DNA of 64,000 nucleotides from assembly GCA_034508935.3 (NCBI GenBank), contig CM067448.1, positions 67,155,918-67,219,917 on the forward strand. Direction: 5' to 3'. Below the pieces are notes generated by a model, which worked only from the letters and a program-made list of their open reading frames with translations, did no database searches and was not told the DNA's origin. A program made the translations under genes and the position numbers. This stretch comes from Berghia stephanieae. Lineage: Eukaryota; Mollusca; Gastropoda; Nudibranchia; Aeolidiidae. Below are positions 60,334 through 64,000 of this stretch, piece by piece (position 1 is the stretch's first letter; each line of letters starts with the position of its first letter).

Positions 60334-63300
60334 TAATACACCGAGGGTACCATCGTTGAGGCACCAAATAGGAGGGGGGAGGTCAATTCTTTATCCAATT
60401 TTGTCGCGTGCATTGAGGCTACGTAACGATTGAACTGTTTTATAAAGCGATTCCTGATGACAAAGCTCGGACACTTTAGTGCTAAACAGTCATTATGCTC
60501 GTGGCATGCTCGATTTGATTTCCGGCAGTAATGTTCTTGATCGTGGTTTTGTTGCTTCGAATGGTGGCAGTGTCGTAATGTACGACGCACTTCCGCTACG
60601 GAGAGGATCATTTTAAAAATAAAGTCCTCGGACAACGTCGCCAGACCCGATCCGTCGGTCCCAATGGGATTTTATACAACGAGGGGACCATCGTTGAGGG
60701 CACCAAATAGGAAGGGGGAGGTCTAATCTTTACCGTATTTGGTCGCGCGCATTTCCGTTACGTAACGAAGAAAACTTTTTAGACAACGATTCCTCGGACA
60801 GAGCTTGGACACTTAACTGGAAAACAGATTTTATACTCGTGGCATGCTCGATTTGATTTCCGGCAGTATAGTTCTTGAACGTGGTTTTGTCTGTTCGAAT
60901 GGTGGCAGTGTCGAAGGGGGATAGCAGTATACCTTTTTAGGACGCATTTCCGCTACGGAGAGGATAATTTTTTAATTAAAGTCCACGGACAATGTCGTCA
61001 GACCGATCCGACCGTCCCACTGGGTTTTAATACAACGAGGGTACCATCCTTGAGGCACTAAATAGGAGGGGGGATGTCAATTCTTTAACCATTTTGGTCG
61101 CGCGCATTTACGCTACCTAACGATGAAACTGTTTTATAAAGCGATTCCTGTGACAAAGCTTGGACACTTTATTGCTAAACAGTTTTCATGCTCCTGGCAT
61201 GCTCGATTTGATTTCCGGCAGTAATGTTCTTGAACGTGGTTTTGTTGGTTCGAATGGTGGCAGTGTCGTAATGTAGGACGCACTTCCGCTACGGAAAAGA
61301 TCATTTTAAAAATAAAGTCCTCGGACAAAGTCGCCAGACCCGATCCGTCGGTCCCAATGGGATTTTATACAACGAGGGGACCCATCGTTGAGGGCACCAA
61401 ATAGGATGGGGGGGGGGGGGGGGGAGGTCAATTCTTTAACGTATTTGGTCGCGCGCATTTACGCTACGTAACGAAGAAACTGTTTTAAATAGCGATTCAT
61501 GGGGACAGAGCTAGGACACTTTAGTGGTAATCAGTTTTTATAATCGTGGCATGCCCGATTTGATTTCTGCAGTATTGTTCTTGACCGTGGTTTTGTCGTT
61601 TCGAACGGTGGCAGTGTCGCAGGGGGATAGCAGTATATATTTGTAGGACGCATTTCCGCTATATCGGACAAAGATGCCAGACCCGATTCGTCGGTCCCAA
61701 TGGGATTTTATACAATGAGAGGACACATCGTTGAGGGCACCAAATAGGAGGGGGGGGGGGGGGAGGTGAATGCTTTAACGTATTTGGTCGCGCTCATACG
61801 CTACGTAACGAAGGATTTGTTTTAAAAAGAAATTCCTGGGGACAGAGCTCGGACACTTTAATGCTAAAGTATTTTTATACTCGTGGTATGCCGGATTTGA
61901 TTTCCGGCAGTATAGTTCTTGAACGTGGGTTTATCGGTTTGAATGGTGGCAGTTTCGTAGGGGGGTAGCCGTATAAATTTGTAGGACGCATTTCCGCAAC
62001 GGAGAGGATAATTTTGAAAATAAAGTCCTCGGACAAAGTAGCCAGACCGATTCGTCGGTCCCAATGGGATTTTATACAACGAGAGGACACATCGTTGAGG
62101 GCACCAGATAGGAAGGGGGAGGTCAAATCTTTAACGTATTTGGTCGTGCGCATTTCCATTACGTAACGAAGAAACTGTTTTAGACAACGATTCCCTCGGA
62201 CATTTAACTGGAAAACAGATTTTATACTCGTGCATGCTCGATTTGATTTCCGGCAGTATAGTTTTTGAACGTGGTTTTGTCTGTTCGAATGGTGGCAGTG
62301 TCGTAGGGGGATAGCAGTATACATTTTTAGGACGCATTTCCGCTACGGAGAGGATAATTTTTTAATTAAAGTCCACGGACAATGTCGTCAGACCGATCCG
62401 TCGGTCCCAATGGGATTTTATACAACGAGGGGACCATCGTTGAGGGCACCAAATAGGATGGGAGGGGGGGGGGGTCAATTCTTTAACGTATTTGGTCGCG
62501 CGCATTTACGCTACGTAACGAAGGAACTGTTTTAAATAGCGATTCATGGGGACAGAGCTCGGACACTTAAGTGGTAATCAGTTTTATAATCGTGGCATGC
62601 CGGATTTGATTTCTGCAGTATTGTTCTTGACCGTGGTTTTGTCGTTTTGTATGGTGGCAGTGTCGCAGGGGGATAGCAGTATACATTTGTAGGACGCATT
62701 TCCGCTATATCGGACAAAGATGCCAGGCCCGATTTGTCGGTCCCAATGGGATTTTATACAATGAGAGGACACATCGTTGAGGGCACCAGATAGTAAGGGG
62801 GAGGTCAAATTTTTAACGTATTAGATCGCGCACATTTCCGCTACGTAACGAAGAAACTGTTTTAGACAACGATTCCTTGGACAGAGCTCGGACACTTAAC
62901 TGGAAAACAGATTTTATACTCGTGCATGCTCGATTTGATTTCCGGCAGTATAGTTCTTGAACGTGGGATTGTCGGTTCGAATGGTGGCAGTGTCGTAGGG
63001 GGATAGCATTATACATTTGGAGGACGCAATTCGGCTACGGGGAGGATAATTCTAAAAATAATGTCCTCGGACAAAGTAGCCAGACCGATCAGTCGGTCCC
63101 AATGGGATTTTATACAACGAGGGGACCCTTCGTTGAGCGAGCCATATAGGAGTGGGGGGGGGGAGGGTGTGAATTCTTTAACGTATTTGGTCGCGCACAT
63201 TTCCGCTTCGTAACGAAGGAACTGTTTTAAAAGGCAATTCCTGGGGACAGAGCTCGGACACTTTAGAGCACAACAGTTTTTATGCTCGTGGCATGCTCGA

Positions 63301-64000
63301 TTTGATTTCCCGCAGTATAGTTCTTGAACGTGGTTTTGTTGGTTCGAATGGTGGCAGTGTCGTAGTGTAGGACGCACTTCCGCTACGGAGAGGATCATTT
63401 TAAAAATAAAGTCCGTCGGTCCCAATGGGATTTTATACAACGAAAACAAGCAAATGAAGCCGCAAATTACACCGAACTATAAGTCTTACAAGCTGCATGT
63501 GCAAGCTGGTAGAAAGAATTATCAACTCCAGACTGATGTGGTATCTTGAAAACTATAATGTGCTTATAAATGAACAAGCTGGTTTCAGAAGACACTTGAG
63601 TACTGAAAATCAAGTAACCTACATATCCCAAGAAATAGAAGACTCGATTCAGGATGTAAAGAAAAAAATTGTGGTATGGGTGGATTTTGAAAAAGCATCC
63701 GACAAAGTGTGGAAAAAAGGTCTGGTATATAAACTACAAAAATCAAAAGTATCCCATAACATGCTCAACTGGATACAAAACTACCTAAAAACAAGAAAGG
63801 CAAGAGTAACAACACAAGGTCACAAAAGTAGAGAAGCAAAACTAAAACATGGAGTCCCACAAGGTGGAGTACTATCACCTACACTATTTCTTCTCTATGT
63901 AAATGATATAAGAGAAACACTATGTCGAGGAGTGAAAATGTCGATATACGCAGATGACCTAGCTCTGATTAGCTCTGACAAAACTTAATCAAGGCACAAC
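60334..64000. repeat. Segmental duplication, copy B
   Basis: Second copy of 48822-52509, running off the end of the window. The same LINE insertion point with the same ATACAACG flank (63435-63442) is present, so duplication followed LINE insertion. Confidence 0.85.
63443..64000 (+). mobile_element. Start of the second copy of the RNase H-type LINE
   Basis: It is identical in layout to 51954-52509. One frame is open from 63497 through the YADD motif to about 63988, whereas copy A has frame changes at two CCC/CC sites in the same stretch. Both copies share the stop right after ALISSDKT, so neither is intact. It continues beyond the window. Confidence 0.85.

Larger units (their letters stand above)
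35636..63442. repeat. Satellite array, monomer about 350-360 bp
   Basis: The anchor TTTAACGTATTTGGTCGCGC recurs at, for example, 36309, 37050, 37418, 38455, 38820, 39519 and 41978, mostly 310-375 bp apart, with some shortened units of 200-300 bp. Other constant parts are GCTACGTAACGAAG, GCCGGATTTGATTTCCGGC (a small hairpin), TTCTTGAACGTGGTTTTGTC, GGGGGATAGCAGTATACATT, AAAATAAAGTCCTCGGACAA, CGTCGGTCCCAATGGGATTT and ACCCATCGTTGAGGGCACC followed by a G-run. Monomers differ by roughly 10-20% by eye. Leaving out three insertions, about 21 kb or around 60 monomers are present. The many short minus-strand frames in it are repeats of one another and are not genes. Confidence 0.92.

Noticed and set aside
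35661-63449. Dozens of 60-150-residue minus-strand frames such as MSELCPRES.. or MYTAIPLRHCHHS..
   Set aside because: They are the same satellite monomer read in three frames. They vary with indels and have no independent coding signal.

Overview
The window looks like repeat-dense, intron-bearing genomic DNA of an invertebrate animal. The evidence is spliced THAP-like exons with GT/AG borders, tRNA-headed SINEs, long microsatellites, a Penelope-like element, a DIRS element, an envelope-bearing Ty3-type element, LINEs with RNase H, and pogo- and hAT-type DNA elements. A marine lophotrochozoan such as a mollusc is plausible from this mix, but that is an inference and the sequence does not prove it.

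Layout. Bases 1-90 hold two near-perfect palindromes. Bases 0.46-6.35 kb carry two small minus-strand genes. The left gene has three exons (4344-4233, 2197-2049, 1463-945) and encodes 259 residues. Past its TGA the same frame stays open into a coiled-coil and Ser-rich segment. The right gene has two exons (6347-6226 and 5251-4948) and a THAP-type zinc finger. A 1,160-bp pogo/Tigger-like element sits in an intron of the left gene. Bases 6.6-11.1 kb are microsatellites, SINEs and fold-back repeats, with no recognisable gene.

Bases 11.15-20.41 kb are one Ty3/mdg4-type LTR element with LTRs, a primer-binding site, three small extra reading frames before gag, then gag, pol and an F/Env-like gene; it is broken. 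About 60 bp further on lies a DIRS-type tyrosine-recombinase element (20.48-23.92 kb) with the inverted-end and internal-complement structure of that group. Bases 24.0-33.5 kb are a graveyard: CT repeats, the endonuclease part of an RTE-like LINE, a minus-strand Penelope-like element, a minus-strand LINE reverse transcriptase, and a second, fragmentary Ty3-type element.

From about 35.6 kb to 63.44 kb the window is a satellite array with a monomer of about 350-360 bp. Most monomers carry a G-run. The array is interrupted by a 3,352-bp fold-back hAT element (8-bp target duplication), a 5'-truncated RNase H-bearing LINE (8-bp target duplication) and a 1.1-kb island of unknown origin. A segment of about 3.7 kb, including the LINE insertion junction, occurs twice (48,822-52,509 and 60,334-64,000). 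Many differences between the copies are CCC versus CC, which suggests very recent duplication, an assembly duplicate, or base-calling error. That last possibility bears on every apparent frame break in non-viral genes here.

Nothing here looks like an operon or a multi-gene pathway. The most unusual items are the accessory frames of the LTR element, the giant-palindrome hAT element, the satellite with its higher-order structure, and the open frame that continues past the TGA in the left gene.
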